Source of the DNA: CAYSBE01 sp044337585
Lineage (GTDB): Bacteria > Bacteroidota > Bacteroidia > UKL13-3
Assembly (NCBI GenBank): GCA_044337585.1
Contig: JBIINH010000013.1
Span: 1-25,708 of the forward strand
Direction: 5' to 3'
Length of the DNA stretch: 25,708 nt
Shown piece after piece: positions 1 through 7,858 of the stretch. The notes below the pieces were generated by a model. That model was not told where the DNA came from, did not search any database, and saw only the letters and a program-made list of their open reading frames with translations. The stretch's first letter is position 1; every line of letters starts with the position of its first letter. Both the position numbers and the translations under genes were made by a program.

Positions 1-2266
1 TGCCATGTCTGTGCCGCTTTCTTGTGCTGTTGCTTTCATTATTTTTCCGATTATTGGATTTAAATTAAATTTTATCGTTCTTTTCTCATTCTTACTTGCT
101 TTAGGCATAGTGGTGGATGATGCCATTGTTGTGGTAGAAAATACACACCGCATATTTGGTAACGGTAAAATGCCTATTAAAAAAGCAGCAAAATTAGCTG
201 CTGGTGAAGTATTTCTTCCCGTATTATCAGGTACTATGACAACGCTTGCTCCATTTATTCCATTGGCATTTTGGCAAGGTGTAATTGGTAAGTTTATGTT
301 CTACCTACCCATAACTCTTATTGTAACTTTGCTTGCATCGTTGGTTGTAGCCTACATCATCAATCCTGTTTTTGCAGTTGATTTCATGAAAACGAAAGAG
401 GAAGAAGCTGCAAATCGCAGTAATAAAAAAGGCTTTAAAATTACCGGAATTATATTTGGTGTAATCGCATTGTTAAGCTATTTAGCTGGCAATATTGGAT
501 TAGGTAATTTCACAATAACTCTTTTCGTACTTTACACATTAAATAGGTTTGTATTTTGGAAATGGATAAAAACCTTTCAAGAAGTGCGTTGGCCAAAAAT
601 ACAAAATGCTTATAAAAATTTGATGGAATGGGTGCTTCAAAAATCACGACCAACATGGATTTTAGTTGGCACAGTGTTCTTATTTTTCTTCACCATTGTG
701 CTTACTGCAATTGTAAAACCCAGTGTGGTATTTTTCCCAAAATCAGATCCTAATTTCGTCTACACCTATATCACATTGCCAACCGGAACTTCAGCAGAGT
801 ACACAGATTCCATTACACAAATTGTAGAGAATAGGGTATATGACGTAGTAGGTGAAAATAACCCAATGGTAGAATCTGTTATTTCAAATGTTGCGATTGG
901 AGCCAATGACCCATCACAATTTGAATACAATTTTAGTCCTACCCCACATTTAGGAAAAGTAACCGTTGCATTTGTAGAATTTGCAAAACGCGATGGAAAG
1001 TCTACAGCGGAGTACCTTGATAAAATTAGAGAAGCTACCAAAGGCCTTCCGGGAGTTGAAATCATTGTAGACCAAGAAAGTAGCGGACCTCCAACCGGAA
1101 AACCAATTGCAGTTGACATCAAAGGTGACGATATTAATGAATTGGTGTTGGTAGGTAAAAATATCAAAAGATATTTAGACTCATTAGACATTAAAGGTGT
1201 TGAAGAACTAAAATCTGACGTGCAATCAACTAAACCCGAAATACTGATTGAAGTAGATCGTGAACGCGCTAACAGGGAAGGTATTTCAACCGGACAAATA
1301 GGACGTGAATTGCGAACTGCGATTTTTGGAACAGAAATAAGCAAGTTCAAAGATGCTAATGATGAATATCCAATTCAATTAAGATATAGTGAAGAACAGC
1401 GCAATAGCATTGATGCATTGATGAATTTGAAGATAACCTTTAGGGATATGAATATGGGAGGTCAAATTAGACAAATTCCACTGTCATCGGTTGCAAATAT
1501 TAGGTACAGCAATACATTTGGCGGGATTAAAAGATATAATGAAAAACCAATTATTACCCTTTCATCAAATGTATTGAATGGTTACAATGCGAATGAAATT
1601 GTTGCAAAGATTGACAAAGCCCTTACAAGATATGATTTGCCTCAGGGTGTAACAGTGAAAATGGGAGGAGAGCAAGAAGAACAAGCAGAAACCGGGGCAT
1701 TTTTAGGCAGTGCAATGCTTATTTCATTGGGTTTGATTTTCCTAATTTTGGTAACCCAATTCAATTCCATTTCAAAACCAATAATCATACTTAGTGAAAT
1801 TGTATTGAGTTTGATTGGAGTATTTCTTGGATTCTCCATTTTCAATATGGAAATATCAATCATTATGACCGGTGTAGGTATTGTTGCATTAGCAGGTATT
1901 GTTGTTAGAAACGGAATATTGTTGGTAGAGTTTACAGAAATATTGCTACATGAAGGGATGCCCCTACGGGAAGCAATTATAGAAGCCGGAAGAACAAGGA
2001 TGACGCCTGTATTGCTAACTGCTACCGCAACTATGCTTGGTTTAGTTCCTTTGGCAGTTGGTTTTAATATCGATTTTGTATCTTTATTTGAAACAGGAAA
2101 TCCAAAGATATTTTTTGGGGGAGACAGTGTAGCATTTTGGGGACCTCTTTCTTGGACAATGATTTTTGGACTCGGATTTGCAACTATTTTAACTTTGGTA
2201 TTGGTTCCGTTAATGCTATATATCGTTGAGAATCTTAAAGTTAAAATGCGTCTTAAATCGCAATGA
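1..2266 (+). CDS. RND-family efflux transporter permease, 5' truncated by window edge
   Basis: Inner-membrane proton-driven efflux pump subunit of the AcrB/CusA/MdtB superfamily, expected to work with a periplasmic adaptor and an outer-membrane channel. The reading frame is open to the window edge, so the true start is upstream; the first ATG at 5 lies inside the family's TM3/TM4 region and is not a real start. Numbering from that ATG, the TM4 motif GIVVDDAIVVVEN carries the paired proton-relay aspartates D38-D39. A long periplasmic loop follows, and GIVVRNGILLVEF near R635-N636 fits the TM10 segment, with Arg where AcrB has Lys940. The 753 visible residues end in a final membrane helix and a short basic tail, so the C terminus is complete and roughly 300-370 residues are missing upstream. 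Substrate (drug, metal or other) cannot be read from this part. Confidence 0.93.
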   Translation, partial: AMSVPLSCAVAFIIFPIIGFKLNFIVLFSFLLALGIVVDDAIVVVENTHRIFGNGKMPIKKAAKLAAGEVFLPVLSGTMTTLAPFIPLAFWQGVIGKFMFYLPITLIVTLLASLVVAYIINPVFAVDFMKTKEEEAANRSNKKGFKITGIIFGVIALLSYLAGNIGLGNFTITLFVLYTLNRFVFWKWIKTFQEVRWPKIQNAYKNLMEWVLQKSRPTWILVGTVFLFFFTIVLTAIVKPSVVFFPKSDPNFVYTYITLPTGTSAEYTDSITQIVENRVYDVVGENNPMVESVISNVAIGANDPSQFEYNFSPTPHLGKVTVAFVEFAKRDGKSTAEYLDKIREATKGLPGVEIIVDQESSGPPTGKPIAVDIKGDDINELVLVGKNIKRYLDSLDIKGVEELKSDVQSTKPEILIEVDRERANREGISTGQIGRELRTAIFGTEISKFKDANDEYPIQLRYSEEQRNSIDALMNLKITFRDMNMGGQIRQIPLSSVANIRYSNTFGGIKRYNEKPIITLSSNVLNGYNANEIVAKIDKALTRYDLPQGVTVKMGGEQEEQAETGAFLGSAMLISLGLIFLILVTQFNSISKPIIILSEIVLSLIGVFLGFSIFNMEISIIMTGVGIVALAGIVVRNGILLVEFTEILLHEGMPLREAIIEAGRTRMTPVLLTATATMLGLVPLAVGFNIDFVSLFETGNPKIFFGGDSVAFWGPLSWTMIFGLGFATILTLVLVPLMLYIVENLKVKMRLKSQ

Positions 2267-2306
2267 GTTTTAAAAAAAAATTAATCTAATTTTTCACAAA
2301 AAATTT

Positions 2307-2335
2307 TTGAAAATTAAAAAAGCCCATTATGTTTG
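2307..2335 (+). promoter_or_regulatory. Bacteroidota-type promoter for a small RNA
   Basis: TTG at 2307-2309 and TATGTTTG at 2328-2335 are separated by 18 bp. This is close to the phylum consensus TTG-N19-TAnnTTTG. Transcription would start near 2340-2343 and would end at the terminator at 2405-2440. Confidence 0.6.
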
Positions 2336-2340
2336 TACCA

Positions 2341-2440
2341 CATTTCAACACGAATTTAAAGTATTGCATCTATGAGTAGAGGTGCAATTGTTTCATAGGC
2401 TAGGTGGAGCCCTCCTTAATCGGGGGGCTTCATTTTTTTT
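2341..2440 (+). ncRNA. Candidate free-standing small RNA, about 100 nt, two hairpins
   Basis: The stretch between the efflux gene and the protease has its own promoter-like sequence, a first hairpin and a strong intrinsic terminator. Hairpin 1 pairs 2363-2371 with 2380-2388 (ATTGCATCT / AGGTGCAAT, one G-T wobble, 8-nt loop). Hairpin 2 is the terminator at 2405-2432. The longest ATG-initiated frame inside is 8 codons (ATG at 2372), so a protein product is unlikely. I do not recognise the family. Rfam families such as Flavo-1, Bacteroidales-1 or 6S would be the first comparisons. It could instead be a leader or attenuator of the protease, but another promoter-like element lies between them at 2486. 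Confidence 0.5.
2405..2440 (+). terminator. Intrinsic terminator of the small RNA
   Basis: 2405-2415 pairs with 2422-2432 as an 11-bp stem with two G-T wobbles (core GAGCCCTCC / GGGGGGCTT). The loop is TTAATC at 2416-2421, followed by eight T at 2433-2440. Confidence 0.8.
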
Positions 2441-2485
2441 ACACCCTTTCTATTTCCAGTTATCATAAATACCACGAGATTTTCT

Positions 2486-2493
2486 TAGTTTTG
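2486..2493 (+). promoter_or_regulatory. -7 promoter element of the S8 protease gene
   Basis: TAGTTTTG matches TAnnTTTG and lies 17 bp before the ATG at 2511. No TTG is present at the expected -33 position, so this is only a half match. Confidence 0.4.
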
Positions 2494-2510
2494 ATGCATA
2501 TATTATACAT

Positions 2511-4106
2511 ATGCTAAAAATATTTAAATTAAGTGCAATCATAGCCATTACAGGTAGTGTGGCTTTCGCACAAAAATCAGCACCAGAAAATTGGTTTAAT
2601 CTGGATGCCAAGAAAAACAAAGTCCCTGGAGTGAGCTCAGAACGTGCTTATACTGAGCTGTTAACCAATAAAAAATCTACTACTATAGTGGTTGCGGTTA
2701 TTGATGGTGGAACCGAAGTGGTACATGAAGACCTCAAAAATATTATTTGGGTAAATGAGAAAGAAATACCTGGAAACAATATTGATGATGATAACAACGG
2801 TTATGTTGATGATATTAATGGATGGAGCTTTTTAGGTGGACCAGGTGGAGATGTGGTAGAAGAGACTTTAGAATTAACAAGAATTGTAAGAGATGGTAAC
2901 AAAAGATTTGTTGGTATTGAAGCAGACAAATTGAACGAAAAGGATGCGGCTGATTTTAAATTGTATCAAGATACAAAAAAGGAATTAACCAAACGTTTTA
3001 ACGAAGCGCAAGGAAATGTGAACATATATAAATCATTGGTAAGTACTATTGGTAAAATGCAACGATATGCTGGAAGCGAAAATCCTACTGCTGCACAACT
3101 TGCAGATTTTACTTCAACCGACCCGACAGAGATGGCCCTTTCAAAAAGAATAGTAGAACTTGTAAAAAAGGGGGTGAAACTACCTGATTTAAAAGAGCAA
3201 ATAAAAGGAGGACTTGAACACTTTGAAGGTTCAACAAAGTACCACCTGAATATTGATTTTGACCCAAGGAATAAAGTTGGTGATAATCCAAATGACGCTA
3301 CAGAAAGATTTTATGGCTGTAATCGAGTTAGTGGACCAAAAGGTGATCACGGAACACACGTTGCCGGGATTATTGCAGCTGCTCGTAATAATAATATTGG
3401 AATGAATGGTGTTGCGGATAACGTAAAAATTATGGTATTACGTGTTGTACCAGATGGTGATGAAAGAGATAAAGATATTGCAAATGCCATTAGATATGCA
3501 GCAGACAATGGAGCAAAAATTATTAATATGAGTTTTGGAAAAGGTTTCTCTCCACAAAAAAATGTGGTTGATGAGGCCGTTGAGTATGCCGTGCAAAAAG
3601 GCGTCTTGCTTGTGCATGCTGCTGGAAATGACAACAACAATATAGACACTACAAATAATTTTCCAAGGGCTATCTATTTAAACAATTCTGTTGCCAGCAG
3701 TTGGCTTGAAGTGGGTGCTTCGAATTGGAAATCGGGAAAAAATATACCGGCTGATTTCTCAAATTACGGTAAGCAAACGGTTGACGTTTTTGCACCAGGT
3801 GTAGATATTTATTCATGTATCCCTGAATCAAAGTATGCATCGTTTAATGGAACCAGTATGGCATCTCCAGTTACAGCCGGTGTTGCAGCATTAATATGGA
3901 GCTATTATCCCCAATTAAATGCGGTTCAAGTAAAAGATATCATCATGAAATCCGTAGTACCTGTAAAAGGAAAAGTACTGATACCGGGAACAAAGAAAAA
4001 AATAAAGATGACTGAACTTTGTAAAACCGGAGGTATTGTAAATGCATATCAAGCAATAAAATTGGCTGATAATATCACAAATAACGGCACAACAATTTCT
4101 AAATAA
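2511..4106 (+). CDS. Secreted subtilisin-like serine peptidase, family S8
   Basis: A 531-residue exported protease. Residues 1-20 form a signal peptide ending AFA|QKS. The S8 catalytic triad is visible: Asp65 in VAVIDGG, His280 in GDHGTHVAG and Ser449 in NGTSMASP, with oxyanion Asn373 in AAGND. A calcium-site-like segment, GNNIDDDNNGYVDD, covers residues 88-101. Asp65 and His280 are 215 residues apart, against about 30 in subtilisin BPN'. The insert (about 110-260) is charged and probably largely helical; long inserts at this point are familiar in Bacteroidota S8 proteins (CDD 'Novo-like' group). There is no C-terminal T9SS sorting domain, so export by Sec alone to the periplasm is likely, with T9SS release not indicated. 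No propeptide is obvious. Natural substrate unknown. Confidence 0.93.
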   Translation: MLKIFKLSAIIAITGSVAFAQKSAPENWFNLDAKKNKVPGVSSERAYTELLTNKKSTTIVVAVIDGGTEVVHEDLKNIIWVNEKEIPGNNIDDDNNGYVDDINGWSFLGGPGGDVVEETLELTRIVRDGNKRFVGIEADKLNEKDAADFKLYQDTKKELTKRFNEAQGNVNIYKSLVSTIGKMQRYAGSENPTAAQLADFTSTDPTEMALSKRIVELVKKGVKLPDLKEQIKGGLEHFEGSTKYHLNIDFDPRNKVGDNPNDATERFYGCNRVSGPKGDHGTHVAGIIAAARNNNIGMNGVADNVKIMVLRVVPDGDERDKDIANAIRYAADNGAKIINMSFGKGFSPQKNVVDEAVEYAVQKGVLLVHAAGNDNNNIDTTNNFPRAIYLNNSVASSWLEVGASNWKSGKNIPADFSNYGKQTVDVFAPGVDIYSCIPESKYASFNGTSMASPVTAGVAALIWSYYPQLNAVQVKDIIMKSVVPVKGKVLIPGTKKKIKMTELCKTGGIVNAYQAIKLADNITNNGTTISK

Positions 4107-4120
4107 CATTATTTCATATT

Positions 4121-4156
4121 CATAAAAAAAAGCGACATGAGTCGCTTTTTTTTATG
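4121..4156. terminator. Bidirectional terminator between convergent genes
   Basis: Perfect 16-bp inverted repeat: CAT, eight A, GCGAC at 4121-4136 and its complement at 4141-4156, with a 4-nt ATGA loop. Each strand gives a GC stem followed by eight U, so it can end both the protease transcript and the ATPase transcript. Its right arm overlaps the stop codon of the ATPase gene. Confidence 0.9.
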
Positions 4157-6767
4157 AATTAGGTTTAAAGCCTATTGTAGGTTTTGATAAAGAGGATGCA
4201 TTGAAATCAATTTTAAACTCTTCTACATCTTCAAATAAAAGCGTTTGTATCATATCCAAAGTGCGCTCAGAAGGTTCAATCTTAGCCAAACGCAAGTGCT
4301 GGTTTTTAATTGATTCCTCAACTAACTTTCTAACCTGACGTGCATTTCCAAAATGCCTATTTCTGGTTTTGTGAATAAAATCCATATATATTTTTAAATG
4401 CTCACGAGATTTATCATCAGGTTTAATGCTATTGCTCATAAACATCTTCAAAGATATATCAAAGAGTTGATCTGCATTATAATCTTCAAAGTGTAACTCC
4501 CTATCAAACCTAGACCTCAATCCAGGATTTGACTCAAGAAAGTTTTTCATATTCTCGGTATATCCAGCAACAATTACAACAATCTCGCCTCGGCTATCTT
4601 CCATTCGTTTCAGTATGGTTTCTATGGCTTCCTTTCCAAAATCATTTTCACCTCCTTCACTCAATGCATAAGCTTCGTCAATGAACAAAACTCCACCCAT
4701 AGCTTTGTTGAGTATTTCCGTAGTTTTAAGTGCGGTTTGTCCAACATATCCACCTACCAATGCTTGTCTATCACATTCTATCAAATTTCCTCTTTCTAAA
4801 ATACCCAATGCTTTGTAAATCTGAGCTAATAAGCGTGCCACAGTGGTTTTGCCTGTACCCGGATTTCCTGTAAATGCCGCATGCAATGAAAAAGATTGGC
4901 GAATGTCTTTTCCTATCTCTTTATAAAACCGAACAAGCTTTACCAACTCTTCAATTTCCTTTTTCACATTATCCAAACCAATCATCATATTCAATGCGTT
5001 CAATGCAGATTTCAATAATTCTTCATCCACAGGAATATCAGCAATGCTTTTAAACTTCGCATTGAATATCTTATGTATATCATCACCTGCTATTGTAGAT
5101 AGGGCAACAGCATCAAGTGAGGCAGGATCATTTGATTGCATGATACGCAACCCCATATTCATTTTTGCTTCATCTAAAATGGTGTTTACATACCTGGCAT
5201 TTCCAAATGTTTTATCACGCTCGCGGTAGGCATCTACCAATCTTTTGTATAAAGCGTCTTTAGCTTCGGAACTTAAAGTAACCGCTCGCTGACGACATGC
5301 ATATTCCGAAATCAACATAAGTTCTTGTGGTGTGTAATCAGGAAAATCATAGTACATGCTGAATCGAGATTTTAGTCCTGGATTAGACTCTAAAAATGTG
5401 CTCATCTCTTCAGGATACCCTGCTACGATTATTGCTACATCACCATCACCATCACTCATTTCCTTCAAAATAATTTCGATTGCTTCCTTTCCAAAATCTT
5501 TTGAGTCATCGTTTTTTCTAGCCAATGCATATGCTTCGTCTATAAATAAAATTCCGCCTTTGGCTTTCTTGATAATCTCTTTGGTTTTTGGTGCAGTCTG
5601 TCCAATATACTCAGCAACTAAATCAGATCGGTCTGCCTCTACTACGTGCCCTTTACTAAGCAATCCAAGCTTAGCATAAATTTCGCCCAGCATTTTGGCT
5701 ACGGTGGTTTTACCCGTTCCCGGATTTCCTGTAAATACCGCATGTAGGTTTATGCGATCTTTATCTTCAAATCCTTTTTCTTGCCTTAGCTTAATGAAAT
5801 TTAAATAGGTGGTGTATTCTTTTACTTTCTTCTTTATCGAATCCAAACCAATTAATGAATCAAGCTCTTTGATAACGCCCTCAACATTGGTAGATTGTTG
5901 TTTGCTAGGTAGTTCAATTTTAACTTTAGGTTTAACAGCAACAATGCGATTGGCATCTTTGTCTTCTACAAATTCAGCTCCAACTTCAAATGGAACGGAT
6001 GCAATAAGCTGATCCATAAAAACGATGTCTATATAATAGCTATCGTCTCCCCATGTACCTTTTTGATCAGAGCCCCATCCTACCGTACAATCAAATGTGC
6101 TGTCTTTTCTATTTACAGTCAGTAATTTTTCTATGGTACCTTTTAATTGTCCTGAATGCGTGCGGAAATAGAAGAATAACTCACAATGCCATTCATCTGC
6201 GTTTTTTACAAGATTATCAGCAAAAAATTCGAGCCATACATATCTTGTTTCTTCATTTCCAAACCTAAGCACATACTTGCGCTCTTTTTTTACAACATTT
6301 GCATCAGGACCTTCATACAATCGAATAGCGTTAATATTGAAATAAGGATTTACTGAGTCAGATACAATTCCCTGATCCTCGATATAGAATAATTTTTCAG
6401 CAACAAAAATATTGTCAATCCATGCTTCCCAGCGGTATACACCTTTTTTCCAATAAGTACTTGCTGTTTTTACACCCCACCCTTCTCTAACATATACAAT
6501 GTTTTCATCTTTACGTATTGTGCGGTCAGCTGTAAGGCTGCACACTTCTTCCCCTGTTAAATTGTTGACACATTTTAAACTAATTCTAACATCCCAATTT
6601 TGCTCATCAAATAACTTGTTATAAAATGACAGTTCGCAATAGATAAAAGTACATTCACTCTCATCATAAACTAGCCTATATTTTTTTTCATTGTTTGCCA
6701 GCCATTCTGTAGATCCGAAGATTTTCAAATCTCGAAACTTATAATTAACAGGTTTGTCCTTTGCCAT
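4152..6767 (-). CDS. Tandem AAA+ ATPase of the CbxX/SpoVK type with duplicated N-terminal domain
   Basis: An 871-residue cytoplasmic protein with two complete CbxX/CfqX-like AAA+ modules. Module 1 (about 300-570): Walker A GNPGTGKTT 347-355, Walker B LFIDEAYAL with D410-E411, arginine-finger-like SNPGLKSRF 461-469, sensor-2-like FGNAR 521-525. Module 2 (about 590-850): Walker A 634-642, D697-E698, SNPGLRSRF 746-754, FGNAR 806-810. All catalytic residues are present in both, so both should hydrolyse ATP. The first 270 residues are beta-rich and seem to contain two related repeats (about 35-131 and 175-267), each with a GWG motif followed by a Tyr-rich strand and a conserved Asp. Family relatives include RuBisCO activase CbbX, SpoVK and the EccA ATPase of type VII secretion. 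The gene stands alone, so the client is unknown. No Shine-Dalgarno site before the ATG. Confidence 0.9.
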   Translation of the reverse strand: MAKDKPVNYKFRDLKIFGSTEWLANNEKKYRLVYDESECTFIYCELSFYNKLFDEQNWDVRISLKCVNNLTGEEVCSLTADRTIRKDENIVYVREGWGVKTASTYWKKGVYRWEAWIDNIFVAEKLFYIEDQGIVSDSVNPYFNINAIRLYEGPDANVVKKERKYVLRFGNEETRYVWLEFFADNLVKNADEWHCELFFYFRTHSGQLKGTIEKLLTVNRKDSTFDCTVGWGSDQKGTWGDDSYYIDIVFMDQLIASVPFEVGAEFVEDKDANRIVAVKPKVKIELPSKQQSTNVEGVIKELDSLIGLDSIKKKVKEYTTYLNFIKLRQEKGFEDKDRINLHAVFTGNPGTGKTTVAKMLGEIYAKLGLLSKGHVVEADRSDLVAEYIGQTAPKTKEIIKKAKGGILFIDEAYALARKNDDSKDFGKEAIEIILKEMSDGDGDVAIIVAGYPEEMSTFLESNPGLKSRFSMYYDFPDYTPQELMLISEYACRQRAVTLSSEAKDALYKRLVDAYRERDKTFGNARYVNTILDEAKMNMGLRIMQSNDPASLDAVALSTIAGDDIHKIFNAKFKSIADIPVDEELLKSALNALNMMIGLDNVKKEIEELVKLVRFYKEIGKDIRQSFSLHAAFTGNPGTGKTTVARLLAQIYKALGILERGNLIECDRQALVGGYVGQTALKTTEILNKAMGGVLFIDEAYALSEGGENDFGKEAIETILKRMEDSRGEIVVIVAGYTENMKNFLESNPGLRSRFDRELHFEDYNADQLFDISLKMFMSNSIKPDDKSREHLKIYMDFIHKTRNRHFGNARQVRKLVEESIKNQHLRLAKIEPSERTLDMIQTLLFEDVEEFKIDFNASSLSKPTIGFKPNS

Positions 6768-6947
6768 GGCTATTTGAATTTAAGGGTTGGAGAAATGCAC
6801 AAAATGTATTTTTCAATAAGACACATTTTTCATAACAATGTTGCATCATGAAAAGGTAAAAATCAACTTTAAGGCGTTTTTCTTTATGCACATATTTCAA
6901 TTACATGTATGGCAATACAGATAATCCTAAAAAAGATGTATTAATAT

Positions 6948-6977
6948 TTGCACATTTGATCAGTATCCTTACATTTG
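6948..6977 (+). promoter_or_regulatory. Consensus Bacteroidota promoter for the tRNA genes
   Basis: TTG at 6948-6950 and TACATTTG at 6970-6977 are separated by exactly 19 bp, a full match to TTG-N19-TAnnTTTG. The start of transcription would be near 6983, about a dozen bases before tRNA-Ser. The rest of 6768-6947 shows no gene that I can support. Confidence 0.8.
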
Positions 6978-6995
6978 CAGTCCTTTTGAAATAAA

Positions 6996-7085
6996 GGAGA
7001 GATGGGTGAGTGGCTGAAACCACCGGTTTGCTAAACCGACATACGGGGTTTACTCGTATCGAGGGTTCGAATCCCTCTCTCTCCG
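6996..7085 (+). tRNA. tRNA-Ser (anticodon GCT)
   Basis: Class II tRNA of 90 nt. The acceptor stem is GGAGAGA 6996-7002 with TCTCTCC 7078-7084 and discriminator G7085. The anticodon GCT is at 7030-7032 and reads AGC/AGT. A long variable arm of the serine type covers about 7040-7060. The T arm is GAGGG TTCGAAT CCCTC at 7061-7077. CCA is not encoded. Confidence 0.96.
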
Positions 7086-7137
7086 CTTAAGTTCAATCGA
7101 ATTAAGGGTTTAGCATCCCTTAAACCAAATTTCTTTT

Positions 7138-7211
7138 CGGGGTGTAGCGTAGCCTGGTATCGCGCCACATTTGGGATGTGGAGGTCGTAGGTTCGAATCC
7201 TGCCACCCCGA
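7138..7211 (+). tRNA. tRNA-Pro (anticodon TGG)
   Basis: A 74-nt tRNA. The acceptor stem is CGGGGTG 7138-7144 with CACCCCG 7204-7210 and discriminator A7211. The anticodon stem is CCACA/TGTGG (7165-7169, 7177-7181) around anticodon TGG at 7172-7174. The T arm covers 7187-7203. CCA is not encoded. It is probably cotranscribed with tRNA-Ser 52 bp upstream. Confidence 0.96.
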
Positions 7212-7218
7212 CTTGAAG

Positions 7219-7257
7219 GAGGTCGTATCCCGCCAGAGGCGGGACTGCCAACCCGAC
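7219..7257 (+). repeat. Partial copy of tRNA-Pro 3' end interrupted by a 17-bp palindrome
   Basis: 7219-7227 is identical to tRNA positions 7181-7189 (GAGGTCGTA), and 7245-7257 matches 7200-7212 at 12 of 13 bases. The 10 bp of T-arm sequence between them in the tRNA are replaced here by the perfect palindrome TCCCGCC AGA GGCGGGA (7228-7244). The copy starts 6 bp after the end of the first one. Confidence 0.8.
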
Positions 7258-7263
7258 AAAATT

Positions 7264-7292
7264 GCCTCGCACTTGCGGGGCTTTATTGTTTT
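7264..7292 (+). terminator. Terminator after the tRNA transcript
   Basis: GCCTCGC 7264-7270 pairs with GCGGGGC 7275-7281 (one G-T wobble) around a 4-nt loop. TTTATTGTTTT follows. Confidence 0.65.
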
Positions 7293-7401
7293 ATGCAATA
7301 TTGTGTTTACATCATTTTCAGCGAAAAACTCAATAAATTCTATGTCGGTTTTACTATTGACATTGACAATAGAACTATATATCCGCTATGGTACTAGTGT
7401 A

Positions 7402-7588
7402 TAAAGATCGACCTTAGATATATCTGTCAGTGTCTGTTTTGTTGCTTGTGTGCGTGGGGATGTGTAAGCAATGAGCGTTAGGCCGTAGATAAATGTAATG
7501 CGAAGCAAACGTAATAGTCTGGCCGTCTTCATTGCGTGAAAACAAGCATCAATTACAGACACAAGGATATATCTAAAGTCTTGACCTT
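7402..7588. repeat. Long imperfect foldback, about 190 bp, in gene-free DNA
   Basis: Nested inverted segments pair in register across the whole stretch. TTAGATATATC 7414-7424 pairs with 7566-7576, GTGTCTGT 7430-7437 with 7555-7562, TGCTTGT 7443-7449 with 7542-7548, GCAATGA 7468-7474 with 7529-7535, and GGCC 7481-7484 with 7521-7524. The transcript of either strand could form one long hairpin. GGTACT occurs on both sides (7390-7395, 7591-7596) and could be a target duplication. Open frames here (for example 7386-7616 minus) have no protein-like features. Confidence 0.6.
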
Positions 7589-7591
7589 TTG

Positions 7592-7641
7592 GTACTTTTG
7601 TACTTGCCCTGAGCATAGTCGAAGGGTCAAGGCAAAAGTAC
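7592..7641. repeat. Palindromic repeat with CCCTGAGC...GAAGGG core
   Basis: GTACTTTTG 7592-7600 pairs with CAAAAGTAC 7633-7641. Inside it, CTTG/CAAG and CCCT/AGGG continue the stem with small bulges. The 20-bp core at 7607-7626, CCCTGAGCATAGTCGAAGGG, resembles a short intergenic palindrome that recurs in many bacterial genomes. Confidence 0.6.
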
Positions 7642-7829
7642 GAAAAATAGGTTTGTGCAGGGAATAGCTTTGAAAGCTGAGATTGTTACTAGAAAACAGG
7701 GAATATTCTTATATAAGTTTAATCCAACACAATCAAGGCATCAGCACCTTTACAGCTAGAGGTATTCCTTGGAAACTTATACATACCTTTTTCGTAAGTG
7801 ATGTCAATGAAGCCAGGTTGCTTGAATAG
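7642..7829. other. Gene-free stretch between repeats and sufT
   Basis: With the two repeat elements before it, this makes about 570 bp without a supportable gene between the tRNA terminator and sufT. A minus-strand frame ending at 7719 reads protein-like over its last 30 or so codons (with FIDITYEKGMYKFP and KGADALIVLD). It has no credible start and runs back through the sufT terminator, so at best it is a gene remnant. Confidence 0.4.
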
Positions 7830-7854
7830 AAAAAAAAAGCCGGAAACCGGCTTT
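7830..7854 (-). terminator. Terminator of the suf operon
   Basis: On the minus strand, AAAGCCGG (7854-7847 reversed) pairs with CCGGCTTT around a 3-nt TTT loop and is followed by a run of nine T (complement of 7830-7838). It lies just after the sufT stop. Confidence 0.85.
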
Positions 7855-7858
7855 ATAA

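Noticed and set aside
2372..2398. 8-codon leader peptide (ATG at 2372) before the terminator as an attenuator
   Set aside because: It has no run of a regulatory amino acid, its ATG is inside the hairpin loop, and the following gene is a protease with its own -7 box.
7110..7404. Open frames over the tRNA-Pro gene on both strands, including a GWQDSNLRPP-type peptide
   Set aside because: They are translations of the tRNA and its partial copy; such peptides are a common false call at tRNA genes.
7402..7588. Retron msr/msd RNA
   Set aside because: The foldback is long enough, but there is no reverse transcriptase gene anywhere in the window.
7386..7616. 76-codon minus-strand frame
   Set aside because: It lies entirely in the foldback and its composition is dictated by the inverted repeat; no domain or plausible start.
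7592..7641. Factor-independent terminator for something on the plus strand
   Set aside because: There is no gene before it, no T run after it, and the arms have bulges; it is better explained as a dispersed repeat.
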